Shown: positions 41,136 through 50,935 of the stretch, piece after piece
How positions within the stretch are numbered: position 1 is the first letter of the stretch
Layout of the letters: each line of letters starts with the position of its first letter
Assembly: GCF_022711995.1 (NCBI RefSeq)
Contig: NZ_JALAHI010000037.1
Span: 1-56,544 of the forward strand
Length of the DNA stretch: 56,544 nucleotides
Origin: Enterococcus sp.
GTDB taxonomy: Bacteria > Bacillota > Bacilli > Lactobacillales > Enterococcaceae
Direction: 5' to 3'
The notes under the pieces: generated by a model
Databases searched by the model: none
Told to the model about the DNA's origin: nothing
The model's input: the letters and a program-made list of their open reading frames with translations, nothing else
Program-made: the position numbers and the translations under genes

Positions 41136-41954
41136 TTATAGATTCGCTAAAGTTTCTTTGATCAGTGCCTTAAATTCAGCTTTGACCCGTTCTGTTGTTT
41201 CTACGACCTCTTCATGGTTCAAACTTGCTTGCATACCAGCAGCTAGATTGGTGATGCATGAAACCCCCAATACTTTCAAGCCGCTGTGAACAGCTACGAT
41301 CACTTCAGGTACAGTGGACATTCCTACTGCATCAGCACCGATCGTCCGCGCAAATCGAATTTCCGCAGGCGTTTCGTAGGTTGGTCCAGAGAAGCCCATG
41401 TAGACGCCCTCTTTCAAATGTAGTCCTTTTGCAGCCGCAATCTCTTTGGCAGTTTCTCGGTAGCTGAGATGATAAGCTTGGCTCATGTCTGGGAATCGAG
41501 GACCCATTTCTTCCTCATTCGCACCGATCAATGGATTGTCTCCCATAAAATTGATTTGATCCGTGATCAACATCAAGTCACCAGGTTGGAAGCTTTCATT
41601 TACGCCACCACATGCATTCGTCACAACAAGTGAATGGGCTTCAAGTGCCGCCATTACTCGAACAGGATAAGTAACAGTTTGCATAGAATGGCCTTCATAG
41701 TAATGGAAACGACCTTGCATCGCCAATACTTTTTTTCCAGAGAGTGTTCCGTAAACTAGCTGTCCTGCATGTCCCACGACTGTAGAAACTGGGAAATGGG
41801 GGATATCGTTATAGGGCAGCACGATTGGATTTTCAATCTCATCTGCTAATTCACCTAATCCCGAACCCAAGATCAACCCAAAATCAACGGATCCCACGCC
41901 CTTTTCCTTGATGAATGTCGTTGTTTCTTGCAGTTTTTCATGTAATGTTGTCAT
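41136..41954 (-). CDS. punA: Purine nucleoside phosphorylase I (trimeric type)
   Basis: A 272-residue trimeric purine nucleoside phosphorylase for guanosine and inosine. The phosphate loop GSGLGELAD, MQGRFHYYEGHSM and the base-binding region (VGMSTVPEVIVA) are present. Bacillus calls this gene pupG or punA. It lies 10 bases after deoB. Confidence 0.93.
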   Translation of the reverse strand: MTTLHEKLQETTTFIKEKGVGSVDFGLILGSGLGELADEIENPIVLPYNDIPHFPVSTVVGHAGQLVYGTLSGKKVLAMQGRFHYYEGHSMQTVTYPVRVMAALEAHSLVVTNACGGVNESFQPGDLMLITDQINFMGDNPLIGANEEEMGPRFPDMSQAYHLSYRETAKEIAAAKGLHLKEGVYMGFSGPTYETPAEIRFARTIGADAVGMSTVPEVIVAVHSGLKVLGVSCITNLAAGMQASLNHEEVVETTERVKAEFKALIKETLANL

Positions 41955-41964
41955 TTCTCCACCT

Positions 41965-43131
41965 CTAATTTAAATGATTTAGGAAGCTTTCCCCATTTTC
42001 TGTTGCCGGCACCGCAAAGTTTTCTGCGATTGTTGCTGAAATATCGGCATAATGGCCTTGGGGTAGTTGGCCTTGTCCTTTGAATTGTTTGCTGTAAACC
42101 AACAATGGAACATATTCTCTCGTATGATCAGTTCCAGGAAAAGTTGGATCATTTCCGTGATCAGCTGTAATCATCAATAAATCGTCGTCAGCCATGGCAT
42201 CCAGAATCTCTGGGATTCTTAGATCGAAATCTTCAATGGCATGAGCATACCCGACGACATCTCGGCGATGGCCGTAAAGTGCATCGAAGTCGACTAGATT
42301 GGTAAAACTTAATCCAGTAAAGTCTTGTTTCATCACATTCAACAGTTGATCTACGCCATCCATATTGCTCTTGGTTCTTACGGAATCCGTGATTCCTTGA
42401 CCGTTAAAGATATCATTGATTTTTCCGACAGCGATGACCTCTTTACCTGCATCTTTTAATGAATCCAATACAGTGTGTCCAAAAGGATCTAGTGCATAGT
42501 CATGACGATTGCTAGTGCGGGTAAAGTTTCCAGGTTCACCCACATATGGACGAGCAATGATACGGCCAATCATGTAGGGTTCATCTTTGGTAATGTCCCG
42601 CACATATTGGCAAATACGGTACAATTCTTCCAATGGAATGATTTCTTCATGCGCTGCGATTTGTAAGACTGGATCGGCAGACGTATAAACGATCAAGTCC
42701 CCTGTTTTCATTTGGTGTTCGCCGTAATCATCGATGACTGCTGTACCGGAATACGGTTTGTTGCAGACGATTTTGCGGCCAGAGAATTCTTCGATTTGTT
42801 GCAGCAATTCTTGCGGAAATCCGTCAGGAAACACACGGAAGGGTTTTTGAATATTCAAACCCATGATTTCCCAATGTCCGGTCATGGTATCTTTTCCAAC
42901 AGAAATTTCTTCTAATTTTGTTGCATAACCGTCATGGTCTGCGATATTTTTGACGCCTTCCAATGGACGGATCGTACCCAGGCCTAACTGTTCCAAATGA
43001 GGAATCGTCAAGCCAGCTTCTTTGGCGATATGTCCTAATGTATCAGAACCCACATCACCGAATTTTTCTGCATCCGGTGCTTCACCAATACCTACAGAAT
43101 CCATCACGATCAAATGTATACGTTTAAACAT
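41965..43131 (-). CDS. deoB: Phosphopentomutase
   Basis: A 388-residue alkaline-phosphatase-fold metalloenzyme that turns (deoxy)ribose-1-P into the 5-phosphate. Metal-binding parts are [12 protein letters not shown] at the start and [17 protein letters not shown] near the end. Its product feeds DeoC and the pentose pathway. It is first of deoB-punA-deoD and separated from nupQ by a terminator-like element. Confidence 0.96.
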   Translation of the reverse strand: MFKRIHLIVMDSVGIGEAPDAEKFGDVGSDTLGHIAKEAGLTIPHLEQLGLGTIRPLEGVKNIADHDGYATKLEEISVGKDTMTGHWEIMGLNIQKPFRVFPDGFPQELLQQIEEFSGRKIVCNKPYSGTAVIDDYGEHQMKTGDLIVYTSADPVLQIAAHEEIIPLEELYRICQYVRDITKDEPYMIGRIIARPYVGEPGNFTRTSNRHDYALDPFGHTVLDSLKDAGKEVIAVGKINDIFNGQGITDSVRTKSNMDGVDQLLNVMKQDFTGLSFTNLVDFDALYGHRRDVVGYAHAIEDFDLRIPEILDAMADDDLLMITADHGNDPTFPGTDHTREYVPLLVYSKQFKGQGQLPQGHYADISATIAENFAVPATENGESFLNHLN

Positions 43132-43230
43132 CCTATTCCCTACTTTCTTTTATTGTTATTCCTTTCTTATCATACTAGAAATAAGAAAGATTTGCTTTTA
43201 CGTAAGTTTATTATTTCTCTTTGGTCGAGC

Positions 43231-43285
43231 AAAAAGAAAAAGGCAGGGCACAGCAACACAAACATGTCCCATAGCCCCACCCTTT
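43231..43285 (-). terminator. Terminator between nupQ and deoB
   Basis: AAAGG-CA-GGGC (from 43239) can pair with GCCCC-AC-CCTTT (to 43285) around a long loop. On the minus strand a T-rich tract follows. It is imperfect, so some read-through into deoB is likely. Confidence 0.55.
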
Positions 43286-43298
43286 CATACAGAAAAAA

Positions 43299-44252
43299 TT
43301 ATTTAGATTTGATATAGTTCTTACCATTCGCTTTAGGTCCTGCCGCTTTTCCAAGGAACAGCACCAGAACAATAATCGTTAACGCGTATGGTGCAGCTTG
43401 CAGATAAACTGCTGGGATGGAGGAAATGATCGGTAATTGTCCACCGACGATACTGATGTTTTGTGCAAATCCGAAGAAGATTGCAGCTCCCATCGCACCT
43501 AATGGATTCCATTTACCAAAGATCATTGCTGCCATTGAGATAAACCCTTGACCAGCAATCGTTGTCACCGCAAAACGGCCAGCGATTGATTGGGCAAACA
43601 ATGCCCCACCCATTCCGCCTAAGAAACCAGAGATCAACACGCCAGAGTAGCGCATCACATAAACATTGATACCTAATGTATCAGCGGCTTGTGGATGTTC
43701 ACCGACAGAACGCAGCCGTAAGCCAAAACGTGTTTTAAAGATGACAAACCAAGCAATGACAGAAATCAAGATTGCAAAGTAAGCAGGTAAAAACGTTTGA
43801 TTAAAGAAGATTGGACCAATCACAGGAATATCCCGCAACACTGGAAAATTGAAATAGCCTAATGTTTGTTGAATGTTGTCTGTTTGCCCTTTGTTATAGA
43901 TAGCTTTAACTAAGAAGACAGCCAGCGCTGGTGCCATCAAATTCATTACGGTACCACTGATAATGTGATCGGCTCTGAAGTTAATGGTAGCTACAGCATG
44001 CAGCAGTGAGAAAAGCATCCCGACAAGACCGCCGACTAACATCCCTAACCAAGGTGTCCACGCACCAAATTGTGACGCAAATTCAATATTGAAAACGATC
44101 GAACTGAAGGCTCCCATCACCATGATTCCTTCAAGACCTACGTTAACGATCCCGCTTCGCTCTGAGAAAACGCCGCCCAGTGCCGTCAGGATCAATGGCG
44201 CAGCATAAATCAACGTTTGTGTAACGATCGAAGAAATTAAACTGATATTCAT
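43299..44252 (-). CDS. nupQ: Nucleoside ABC transporter permease NupQ
   Basis: A 317-residue permease of the BmpA-NupOPQ family with about eight or nine membrane segments (start NISLISSIVTQTLIYAAPLI). It shares one base with nupP (TAATG), so translation is coupled. The pair of unlike permeases with a double ATPase and BmpA-type lipoprotein is the known nucleoside importer layout. Confidence 0.93.
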   Translation of the reverse strand: MNISLISSIVTQTLIYAAPLILTALGGVFSERSGIVNVGLEGIMVMGAFSSIVFNIEFASQFGAWTPWLGMLVGGLVGMLFSLLHAVATINFRADHIISGTVMNLMAPALAVFLVKAIYNKGQTDNIQQTLGYFNFPVLRDIPVIGPIFFNQTFLPAYFAILISVIAWFVIFKTRFGLRLRSVGEHPQAADTLGINVYVMRYSGVLISGFLGGMGGALFAQSIAGRFAVTTIAGQGFISMAAMIFGKWNPLGAMGAAIFFGFAQNISIVGGQLPIISSIPAVYLQAAPYALTIIVLVLFLGKAAGPKANGKNYIKSK

Positions 44253-45412
44253 TAGATGGTTCCTCCTTCCTGATCTTGGTTATTCGGCTTCGCTTCAATT
44301 TCTTGGACAACAGCAACTTCTTTTTTACCGTCAAAAATTTTAGCTAATACAAAACGAATCACGTAGCTGATTGCAACGAAGAAGATGATGATCGCGATGT
44401 CAACGTCAACAAGTTCTGAAGGAATCCCGGCAAACTGCATTCCTTGTCCGCCCAGTTTAAGAACACTGAACAACAATGCAGAAAGCAAAATTCCGATCGA
44501 TGAGCCGCTACCTAATAACGAAACCGCCATCCCATCAAAACCAATGCTCAATGATGAACCTTGAACAAAGAAGTTTTCAAATGTTCCTAAACCTTGAACG
44601 ACGCCACCTAATCCGGCTAATGTTCCAGAGATGATCATTGAAATAATGATGGTCCGTTTACTGCTCATCCCTGCATATTCAGATGCCGTTGGGTTCAGTC
44701 CAACTGCTCGAATCTCATAACCCAAAGTTGTTTTCTTCATCATGAACCAAATCAACACGAGGAAGATCAGTGCCATGAAAATCCCGATATTTAATCGAGA
44801 ATTATTGGTTAGATTTGCTAAGAAAGGCGTTTGCAAAGAGGCATTATCGCCTACCATTTTTGTTACACCTTTCGTTGAAATCATTGACTCATTCATCACA
44901 TTATTGACGATATGATTCCCTGTATACAGTAAAATGTAGTTCATCATAATGGTTACGATCACTTCACTTGTACCGAAAAAGGCACGGAGGATACCTGGTA
45001 TTGCCGCTGCGATCGCGCCACATGCCGCTCCTACCAAAATCGCAACAGGCAACACGATGATTCGTGGTGCATCAGGCATGGACAGTGCCACCCAGATACT
45101 TGATACCCAGCCCGCTAACGCTTGACCAGAAAGCCCAATATTAAAGAATCCTGCAGAGTTTGCGACTGCAAAGCCCAGTGCTGTAAAAATCAGCGGAGCC
45201 GCGGTCACGAAAATCTCTCCAATATTTCGTGCATTCAATCCACCGCTTTGTCCATTGACAAATACGGTACGGAACATTTGTTGATAGCCATGAATTGGAC
45301 TATAGCCAAATGCTGCCATGATAATGCCCCCAAGGACAAATCCAAGAATGACAGCGATGATTGGCACAAGCAGGTTCCGAATTTTTTCTTTGCGGTTATT
45401 CAACTGAACCAC
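44252..45412 (-). CDS. nupP: Nucleoside ABC transporter permease NupP
   Basis: A 386-residue permease with about ten membrane segments and a charged C-terminal tail. The start is GTG at 45412 with GGAGGA 5 bases upstream, inside the end of nupO (17-base overlap). Confidence 0.93.
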   Translation of the reverse strand: MVQLNNRKEKIRNLLVPIIAVILGFVLGGIIMAAFGYSPIHGYQQMFRTVFVNGQSGGLNARNIGEIFVTAAPLIFTALGFAVANSAGFFNIGLSGQALAGWVSSIWVALSMPDAPRIIVLPVAILVGAACGAIAAAIPGILRAFFGTSEVIVTIMMNYILLYTGNHIVNNVMNESMISTKGVTKMVGDNASLQTPFLANLTNNSRLNIGIFMALIFLVLIWFMMKKTTLGYEIRAVGLNPTASEYAGMSSKRTIIISMIISGTLAGLGGVVQGLGTFENFFVQGSSLSIGFDGMAVSLLGSGSSIGILLSALLFSVLKLGGQGMQFAGIPSELVDVDIAIIIFFVAISYVIRFVLAKIFDGKKEVAVVQEIEAKPNNQDQEGGTI

Positions 45413-46964
45413 CTACTTCCTCCATTTGTAACTCACGCCGCGCTTCTTCTAAGGAGTAGCCCGCCATCAATAATCCGAGTTCTTTTTCCGAAGTTTCTTT
45501 CGGATCAACAACACCGACGATTTCACCAGCATGGATAACGGCGATTCGGTCTGACACATTCAAAATTTCATCTAATTCAAAGCTGACCAATAAAACAGCT
45601 TTAAACTTATCCCGCTGTTCGATCAACCGTTTATGGATAAACTCAATTGCTCCGACGTCTAAGCCCCGAGTAGGATTAGCAACGATCAATAGATCCGGAT
45701 CACGACTAATTTCCCGAGCAATGATTGCTTTTTGCTGATTCCCCCCTGAAAGAGCACGGGCTGGCACGATTTCATTCACTGTACGGACATCAAACTCTTG
45801 AATCAACTCACGAGCAAATTCATTCATTTCCCCGTAGTCCAGCACACCATAATTGCTCAATGGTTTTTGATAATAGGTTTGTAAAGCAATATTTTCTGAA
45901 AGCATCATATCCAGGACCAACCCATATTTGTGGCGGTCCTCCGGCACATGCCCGACACCGGATTCTGTTACTTTACGAGGTTTGAAGTTCGTGATGTCGT
46001 CGCCATTTAATAAGACTTTTCCACTTTCTGCTTTTCGTAATCCAGTGATTGCTTGCAACAGCTCTGACTGGCCATTGCCATCGATTCCGGCGATCCCTAA
46101 GACTTCCCCGGCTCTCACTTCTAAACTTAAGCCTTTGACTGCATCTAACCCACGATTTTCTTTCACGACTAAGTTTTCGATCGAAAGAACGACTTCTTTT
46201 GGATCAGCAGGTTTTTTCGGTGTTTTGAAGGAAACAGAACGACCGACCATCATGTCTGCCAATTGCTGTGACGTGACGTCTTTGACGTTGACTGTACCGA
46301 TTCCTTTGCCTCGGCGAATAACTGTACAACGGTCCGCCACCGCTTTGATCTCATCCAATTTATGGGTGATCAAAATGATCGATTTTCCTTCCCGAACCAG
46401 CCCTCTCATGATTACGATCAATTCTTCGATCTCTTGAGGCGTCAACACGGCAGTTGGTTCATCAAAAATCAATACATCCGCTCCCCGATAGAGGGTTTTT
46501 AGAATTTCCACACGCTGTTCCATCCCGACTGAGATGTCGCGAACATATGCATCTGGATCAACCGATAGGCCATATTGTTCAGAAACCCGTTGGATCTCTT
46601 TGCGGGCTTTTTTGCGGTCCAAAATCCCCAGCTTGTTCGGTTCACTTCCTAAAATGATATTTTCTGTGACAGTAAACGCATCAACCAGCATGAAATGCTG
46701 ATGGACCATGCCAATCCCAAGTTTATTGGCTGCTGTAGGACTAGTGACATTCACTTTTTCCCCATTCATCAAGATATCGCCTGATGTCGGTTCTAACAAA
46801 CCTGACAGCATATTCATCAAGGTCGACTTGCCAGCTCCATTTTCCCCAAGCAATGCGTGGATTTCTCCCGGCCTTACTTGTAAGTTGACATCGTCATTGG
46901 CTTTGAAGGTTCCAAACTCTTTGGTGATATGACGCATTTCTACAACATATTTTTCTTCAGCCAA
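45396..46964 (-). CDS. nupO: Nucleoside ABC transporter ATPase NupO
   Basis: A 522-residue fused double ATPase. The first half has Walker A GENGAGKST, a weak signature ISVGMEQR and Walker B VLIFDEPTAVL. The second half has a degenerate Walker A (GIDGNGQSE, no lysine), signature LSGGNQQK and ANPTRGLDVG without the catalytic Glu, the normal pattern for this family. I choose the TTG at 46964 (MAEEKYVVEMRHITK), with AAGGA 10 bases upstream; GTG codons at 46973 and 47003 are other possible starts. Confidence 0.92.
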   Translation of the reverse strand: MAEEKYVVEMRHITKEFGTFKANDDVNLQVRPGEIHALLGENGAGKSTLMNMLSGLLEPTSGDILMNGEKVNVTSPTAANKLGIGMVHQHFMLVDAFTVTENIILGSEPNKLGILDRKKARKEIQRVSEQYGLSVDPDAYVRDISVGMEQRVEILKTLYRGADVLIFDEPTAVLTPQEIEELIVIMRGLVREGKSIILITHKLDEIKAVADRCTVIRRGKGIGTVNVKDVTSQQLADMMVGRSVSFKTPKKPADPKEVVLSIENLVVKENRGLDAVKGLSLEVRAGEVLGIAGIDGNGQSELLQAITGLRKAESGKVLLNGDDITNFKPRKVTESGVGHVPEDRHKYGLVLDMMLSENIALQTYYQKPLSNYGVLDYGEMNEFARELIQEFDVRTVNEIVPARALSGGNQQKAIIAREISRDPDLLIVANPTRGLDVGAIEFIHKRLIEQRDKFKAVLLVSFELDEILNVSDRIAVIHAGEIVGVVDPKETSEKELGLLMAGYSLEEARRELQMEEVGGSVE

Positions 46965-47038
46965 GTTTCTCACATCCTTACTTTCTAATTCGCTCTCACA
47001 CACAGTGACACAACAATTTTGATCAAAAATAAATGCTA

Positions 47039-47159
47039 TTGCTTAGGATGTTTACTATCCTCATGAAAACCGTCTAGCTTTCATCAAGATATTAAGCAAC
47101 AAAGCAATGGTGACAAGATGAGTCTCTGAACGATAGCCAACTGCCTACTATCGTTCAGA
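47039..47159 (-). promoter_or_regulatory. Structured gap between bmpA and nupO
   Basis: On the minus strand a perfect 12-bp hairpin (47125-47136 with 47148-47159) comes first. Then TTGCTTA/TAAGCAA (47039-47045 with 47093-47099) closes two inner hairpins (AGGAT/ATCCT at 47045-47061 and ATGAAA/TTTCAT at 47063-47084), a three-way-junction shape. A T-rich stretch follows it. The likely effect is to set less nupO than bmpA, by processing or partial termination; a ligand-binding RNA is possible but unsupported. Confidence 0.4.
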
Positions 47160-47218
47160 CCCTCATAGTTGTTTATCTTGTTTTCATTTAGACCATTGTC
47201 TAAATAATAGATGGTTGA

Positions 47219-48334
47219 TTAAGGTTTTTCTGGCACTTCTACTTTGCCATCGATCACATCTTGTTTTGCTGTTTCGATTGCTGCTTTTGCATCATCTGAC
47301 AAGTAACCTTCAGTGATATCCACACCGCCGTCTTTCAAACCATAGACAATGTGTTCTCCGCCAGGGAATTTATCTTCCAATGCACGAGTTGAGATATCTT
47401 GCACGGCTGCCCCTACACCTTTAAGTGTTGAAGCCAATGTGAAGTTGTCTTCCTTGCCGTCTTTTGTTTTGTATGCACCTTCGTCTTGTTGATCGCTATC
47501 TACACCGATAACCCAAACTTTTTTGTCAGCAAGATCTGCTTCGTTCAATTGTTCATTGATTGCTTTTGCTTCTTGGAAGACACCAGCACCTGTACCACCT
47601 GAAGCATGGAAGATTACGTCAACGCCACCTTGGTACATTGAAGCTGCTAATGCTTTTCCTTTGGCAGGGTCACCAAATGATGCGGCATATTGAGGGTCAA
47701 CTTTGATATCTTTGCCTAATGCTTTAGCTGCATCTTCTACCCCTTTGATAAAACCAGCTTCAAAACGGTCGATTACGACCCCTTCTTCACCGCCGATGAA
47801 ACCAACTTTGTTCGTTTTTGTTGTGTAAGCTGCTGCAAAACCAGCTAAATAAGCGGCTTCGTTGTCTTTAAATGTTGCAGATACAACATTGTCTTTACCT
47901 TCGATGACATCATCAATGATCCCAAATTGTGTATCAGGATTTTGTGCTGCTGCTTCTTCAATTGAATCTTTCAATAGGTAGCCGACACCAAAAATCGTTT
48001 TGAATCCATTTTGGACAGCACCATTCACATTTGTTGTATATTCTGAGGCTTCATTTGATTGAATATAGTCATATCCGCCAACGCCACGAGCGATGTCATG
48101 TTGTTTTCCCCAAGCTTGCAACCCTTCCCAAGCTGATTGGTTGAATGAACGGTCATCTACACCACCAATATCCGTAACGATTGCAACGCTGTGTGCTGCA
48201 TCTGTTTTGCCGTCTGCAGAACCGCCGCCTGTTGAATCAGTCGAACCTGACTTTCCTCCATTCCCACATGCGCCAAGTAGTGTCAACCCAGCTACTGCAA
48301 CAATACCTAAACTAAATAATTTTGCTTTTTTCAT
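47219..48334 (-). CDS. bmpA: BmpA-family nucleoside-binding lipoprotein
   Basis: A 371-residue lipoprotein: signal peptide with lipobox LLGAC (C about residue 23), a Gly/Ser-rich linker (GNGGKSGSTDSTGGGSADGK), then the BmpA/PnrA periplasmic-binding fold (VAIVTDIGGVDDRSFNQSAW). It captures nucleosides for NupOPQ. The start at 48334 has AGGGGG 10 bases upstream. It follows cdd. Confidence 0.93.
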   Translation of the reverse strand: MKKAKLFSLGIVAVAGLTLLGACGNGGKSGSTDSTGGGSADGKTDAAHSVAIVTDIGGVDDRSFNQSAWEGLQAWGKQHDIARGVGGYDYIQSNEASEYTTNVNGAVQNGFKTIFGVGYLLKDSIEEAAAQNPDTQFGIIDDVIEGKDNVVSATFKDNEAAYLAGFAAAYTTKTNKVGFIGGEEGVVIDRFEAGFIKGVEDAAKALGKDIKVDPQYAASFGDPAKGKALAASMYQGGVDVIFHASGGTGAGVFQEAKAINEQLNEADLADKKVWVIGVDSDQQDEGAYKTKDGKEDNFTLASTLKGVGAAVQDISTRALEDKFPGGEHIVYGLKDGGVDITEGYLSDDAKAAIETAKQDVIDGKVEVPEKP

Positions 48335-48397
48335 TGCTGTAAAGCCCCCTATAAAATAGTTTTTTTTCAACAGCCGCTTTGACTGAATGAACGTGGT

Positions 48398-48796
48398 TTA
48401 TAGATCTTTGTTCGTAAAATAATATGGCAATAGCCCTTCGACAGTTGTCTCTTTGATCACACCATCATCTCCTACCAAAGTGACTGGCATATCCGGCTGA
48501 CAGAACTCCACCATTACTTGGCGGCAAGCGCCGCAAGGTGAAATTGGATCGGGTGTATGACCTGCAACAACCAAGTGCTGAAAGTCCTTTTCGCCTTCTG
48601 AAACAGCTTTGAAAAATGCCGTTCGTTCCGCACAATTCGTTAAGCCAAACGAAGCATTTTCAATATTGATCCCTTGATAGATGGTTCCTTCTTTGGTGAC
48701 CAAACAGGCGCCAACAGGGAATTTAGAATAAGGCACATAGGCTTTATCTAATGCGGCAACCGCCGTTTCGATCCACTCTTTTTTTGCTTTTGTCAT
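48398..48796 (-). CDS. cdd: Cytidine deaminase
   Basis: A 132-residue zinc enzyme that turns (deoxy)cytidine into (deoxy)uridine. The zinc and proton-shuttle motifs are CAERTAFF and PCGACRQV. It prepares cytidine for Pdp, encoded two genes upstream. Confidence 0.96.
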   Translation of the reverse strand: MTKAKKEWIETAVAALDKAYVPYSKFPVGACLVTKEGTIYQGINIENASFGLTNCAERTAFFKAVSEGEKDFQHLVVAGHTPDPISPCGACRQVMVEFCQPDMPVTLVGDDGVIKETTVEGLLPYYFTNKDL

Positions 48797-48817
48797 GATG
48801 AACCTCGCTTTATGAAA

Positions 48818-49480
48818 TTAGTAACCGGCACCCGTTGATCCAGTGACGATTGCGACGCTTGCACTGGTTCCTAAACGATTCGCTCCTGCTTCGACCATTG
48901 CCACCGCTTCTGCTTCGCTATGGATCCCGCCAGATGCTTTCACACCCATTTCAGGTCCCACTGTTTCACGCATCAATTTGACATCAGCTGCCACTGCGCC
49001 ACCGGTAGAAAAACCAGTCGATGTTTTGACGAAATCAGCCCCTGCTGCTTTGGCTAATTCACAAGCTTTGACAATTTCCTCGTTATCTAGAAGTGCTGTC
49101 TCAATGATTACTTTTACTAATGCTTTATCTTTAGCTGCTTCAACAACCGCTTCGATGTCTGCTTGAACTTTTTTGTATTGTTTTGATTTTAGTGCCCCAA
49201 TGTTGATGACCATATCCACTTCATCAGCACCATTCTTGATAGCATCAGTTGTTTCATAAGCTTTAACTTCTGAGGTATTGGCGCCTAAAGGAAAGCCGAT
49301 GACTGTACAAACTGCTGTTGGCTCACCTTTTAACTCTTCTGCTGCCAAAGCTACCCATGTAGGGTTGATGCAGACGGAGTAAAAGTGATAGGTTTTTGCC
49401 TCTTCAATAATGCGTAAAACATCTTCTTTGGTTGCATCTGCTTTTAAAATAGTATGGTCGATCATGCGATTCAATTCCAT
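48818..49480 (-). CDS. deoC: Deoxyribose-phosphate aldolase
   Basis: A 220-residue class I aldolase that splits deoxyribose-5-P into glyceraldehyde-3-P and acetaldehyde. The Schiff-base lysine lies in [13 protein letters not shown], with the second lysine in GVKASGGI. It lies between pdp and cdd. Confidence 0.96.
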   Translation of the reverse strand: MELNRMIDHTILKADATKEDVLRIIEEAKTYHFYSVCINPTWVALAAEELKGEPTAVCTVIGFPLGANTSEVKAYETTDAIKNGADEVDMVINIGALKSKQYKKVQADIEAVVEAAKDKALVKVIIETALLDNEEIVKACELAKAAGADFVKTSTGFSTGGAVAADVKLMRETVGPEMGVKASGGIHSEAEAVAMVEAGANRLGTSASVAIVTGSTGAGY

Positions 49481-49492
49481 TTTATTCGCTCC

Positions 49493-50794
49493 TTATTCTG
49501 TAATGATTTCATGGATCAACGGTGGTTCACCGCCGCTTTCTCCGATTTCAATGTTTTGATTGATCAATTCGATAACCTCATCGATCGCTTCTGTGTTGCT
49601 GTAGATCGTCAACAATGCTTCGCCTGCCTGAACCGATTCCCCCACTTTTTTATGGAGTTTGATTCCGACTGCGTGATCAATATCTTCTTCTTTGGTCTTG
49701 CGGCCAGCACCTAACATCATGGCTGCGATGCCCAATTCATTCGCAACGATCTTCGTTATAACACCAGACTCTTTTGCTGGTATTGCTCGTTGGTATTTGG
49801 CTGTTAAAATTTGGCTTGGATCGTCGATCACAGAATCATCGCCACCTTGGTTGCGAATCATCTCACGGAATTTAGCCAGTGCTTTACCGGAATGTAGTGC
49901 CTCTGCCAACATTTCCCGCGCTTCTTCCAACGTGTCTGCTTTTTTGGCTAAAACCACCATTTGGCTGCCTAATGCATAACACATTTCTTCTAAATCAGCC
50001 GGTCCATTTCCCTGCAATGTTTCGATTGCTTCTACGACCTCTAAACTATTTCCAATCGCTTCACCTAGCGGCTGAGACATATCCGAAATAACCGCCATTG
50101 TTTGTCGATTAGCCAATTTGCCAATCCGAACCATCGTTTGTGCCAAACGCTTGGCATCTTCGATTTTTTTCATAAATGCGCCATCGCCTGTTGTCACATC
50201 TAGCACAATCGCATCCGCACCGGCTGCAATTTTCTTACTCATGATCGAGCTAGCGATCAACGGAATCGAACTGACGGTTGCTGTGACATCCCGCAACGCA
50301 TACAATTTTTTGTCTGCTGGAGCTAAGTCCCCCGACTGTCCAATAACAGCTACTTTGCTTTCGTTCACGAGACGAATAAATTCTTCTTCTGCGATTTCAA
50401 TCTGAAATCCAGGAATGGATTCTAATTTATCCAGCGTACCGCCTGTATAACCAAGCCCACGACCAGACATCTTGGCAACCGGCACACCAACACTCGCTAC
50501 CAATGGGGCTAAGATCAATGTCGTGGTATCTCCCACGCCACCTGTTGAATGTTTGTCTACTTTAATGCCTTCGATTGAAGAAAGGTCAATCACTTCTCCA
50601 GAATTCGCCATAGCTAAAGTCAGATTGGTGATCTCTTCATCAGACATATCCACATAAAAAATAGCCATCAACAAAGCACTCATTTGGTAATCTGGGATAC
50701 TTCCTTCAGTATACGCAGTTACAATGTAGTCGATCTCTTCCTTTGTCAATGACTTGCCGTCACGTTTCTTTTCAATTAAATCCACCATTCGCAT
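49493..50794 (-). CDS. pdp: Pyrimidine-nucleoside phosphorylase
   Basis: A 433-residue phosphorylase for uridine, deoxyuridine and thymidine. The phosphate-binding motif is KHSTGGVGD, and [18 protein letters not shown] is conserved. I start at 50794 ([14 protein letters not shown]), with AGGA 8 bases upstream and a length equal to the Bacillus enzyme as I recall it. It is first in pdp-deoC-cdd-bmpA-nupOPQ, downstream of a LacI-type regulator, an operator and two promoters. Confidence 0.95.
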   Translation of the reverse strand: MRMVDLIEKKRDGKSLTKEEIDYIVTAYTEGSIPDYQMSALLMAIFYVDMSDEEITNLTLAMANSGEVIDLSSIEGIKVDKHSTGGVGDTTTLILAPLVASVGVPVAKMSGRGLGYTGGTLDKLESIPGFQIEIAEEEFIRLVNESKVAVIGQSGDLAPADKKLYALRDVTATVSSIPLIASSIMSKKIAAGADAIVLDVTTGDGAFMKKIEDAKRLAQTMVRIGKLANRQTMAVISDMSQPLGEAIGNSLEVVEAIETLQGNGPADLEEMCYALGSQMVVLAKKADTLEEAREMLAEALHSGKALAKFREMIRNQGGDDSVIDDPSQILTAKYQRAIPAKESGVITKIVANELGIAAMMLGAGRKTKEEDIDHAVGIKLHKKVGESVQAGEALLTIYSNTEAIDEVIELINQNIEIGESGGEPPLIHEIITE

Positions 50795-50819
50795 CAAAAT
50801 GTTCCTCGCTTCCTCTGAC

Positions 50820-50847
50820 ATTATACAATATTTTTTTTATAGGTAAA
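50820..50847 (-). promoter_or_regulatory. Proximal promoter of the pdp operon
   Basis: On the minus strand TTTACC (50842-50847), a 16-nt spacer and a perfect TATAAT (50820-50825). Transcription would start about 20 bases before the pdp ATG. Confidence 0.65.
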
Positions 50848-50854
50848 CCACTTT

Positions 50855-50870
50855 AGTAAAACAGTTTACT
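50855..50870. promoter_or_regulatory. Candidate LacI-family operator
   Basis: AGTAAAACAGTTTACT is a near-palindrome of 16 bases just upstream of the proximal -35 and downstream of the distal promoter. GTAAAC at 50843-50848 adds a further half-site (GTTTAC at 50864-50869 is its mirror). The shape fits a LacI/CcpA-type site. Confidence 0.5.
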
Positions 50871-50906
50871 AGATAGATCGAAACAATGAAAACACTTACA
50901 ATTGGA

Positions 50907-50935
50907 AATATACCGCACTATTTCTCAATTGTCAA
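50907..50935 (-). promoter_or_regulatory. Distal promoter of the pdp operon, inside the lacI end
   Basis: On the minus strand a perfect TTGACA (50930-50935), a 17-nt spacer and TATATT (50907-50912). The -35 lies in the last codons of the regulator gene. Its transcript would cross the operator at 50855-50870. Confidence 0.65.

Noticed and set aside
45928-46437. 169-codon plus-strand frame inside nupO
   Set aside because: Antisense to nupO with Ser/Thr/Pro-rich shadow composition and no binding site.
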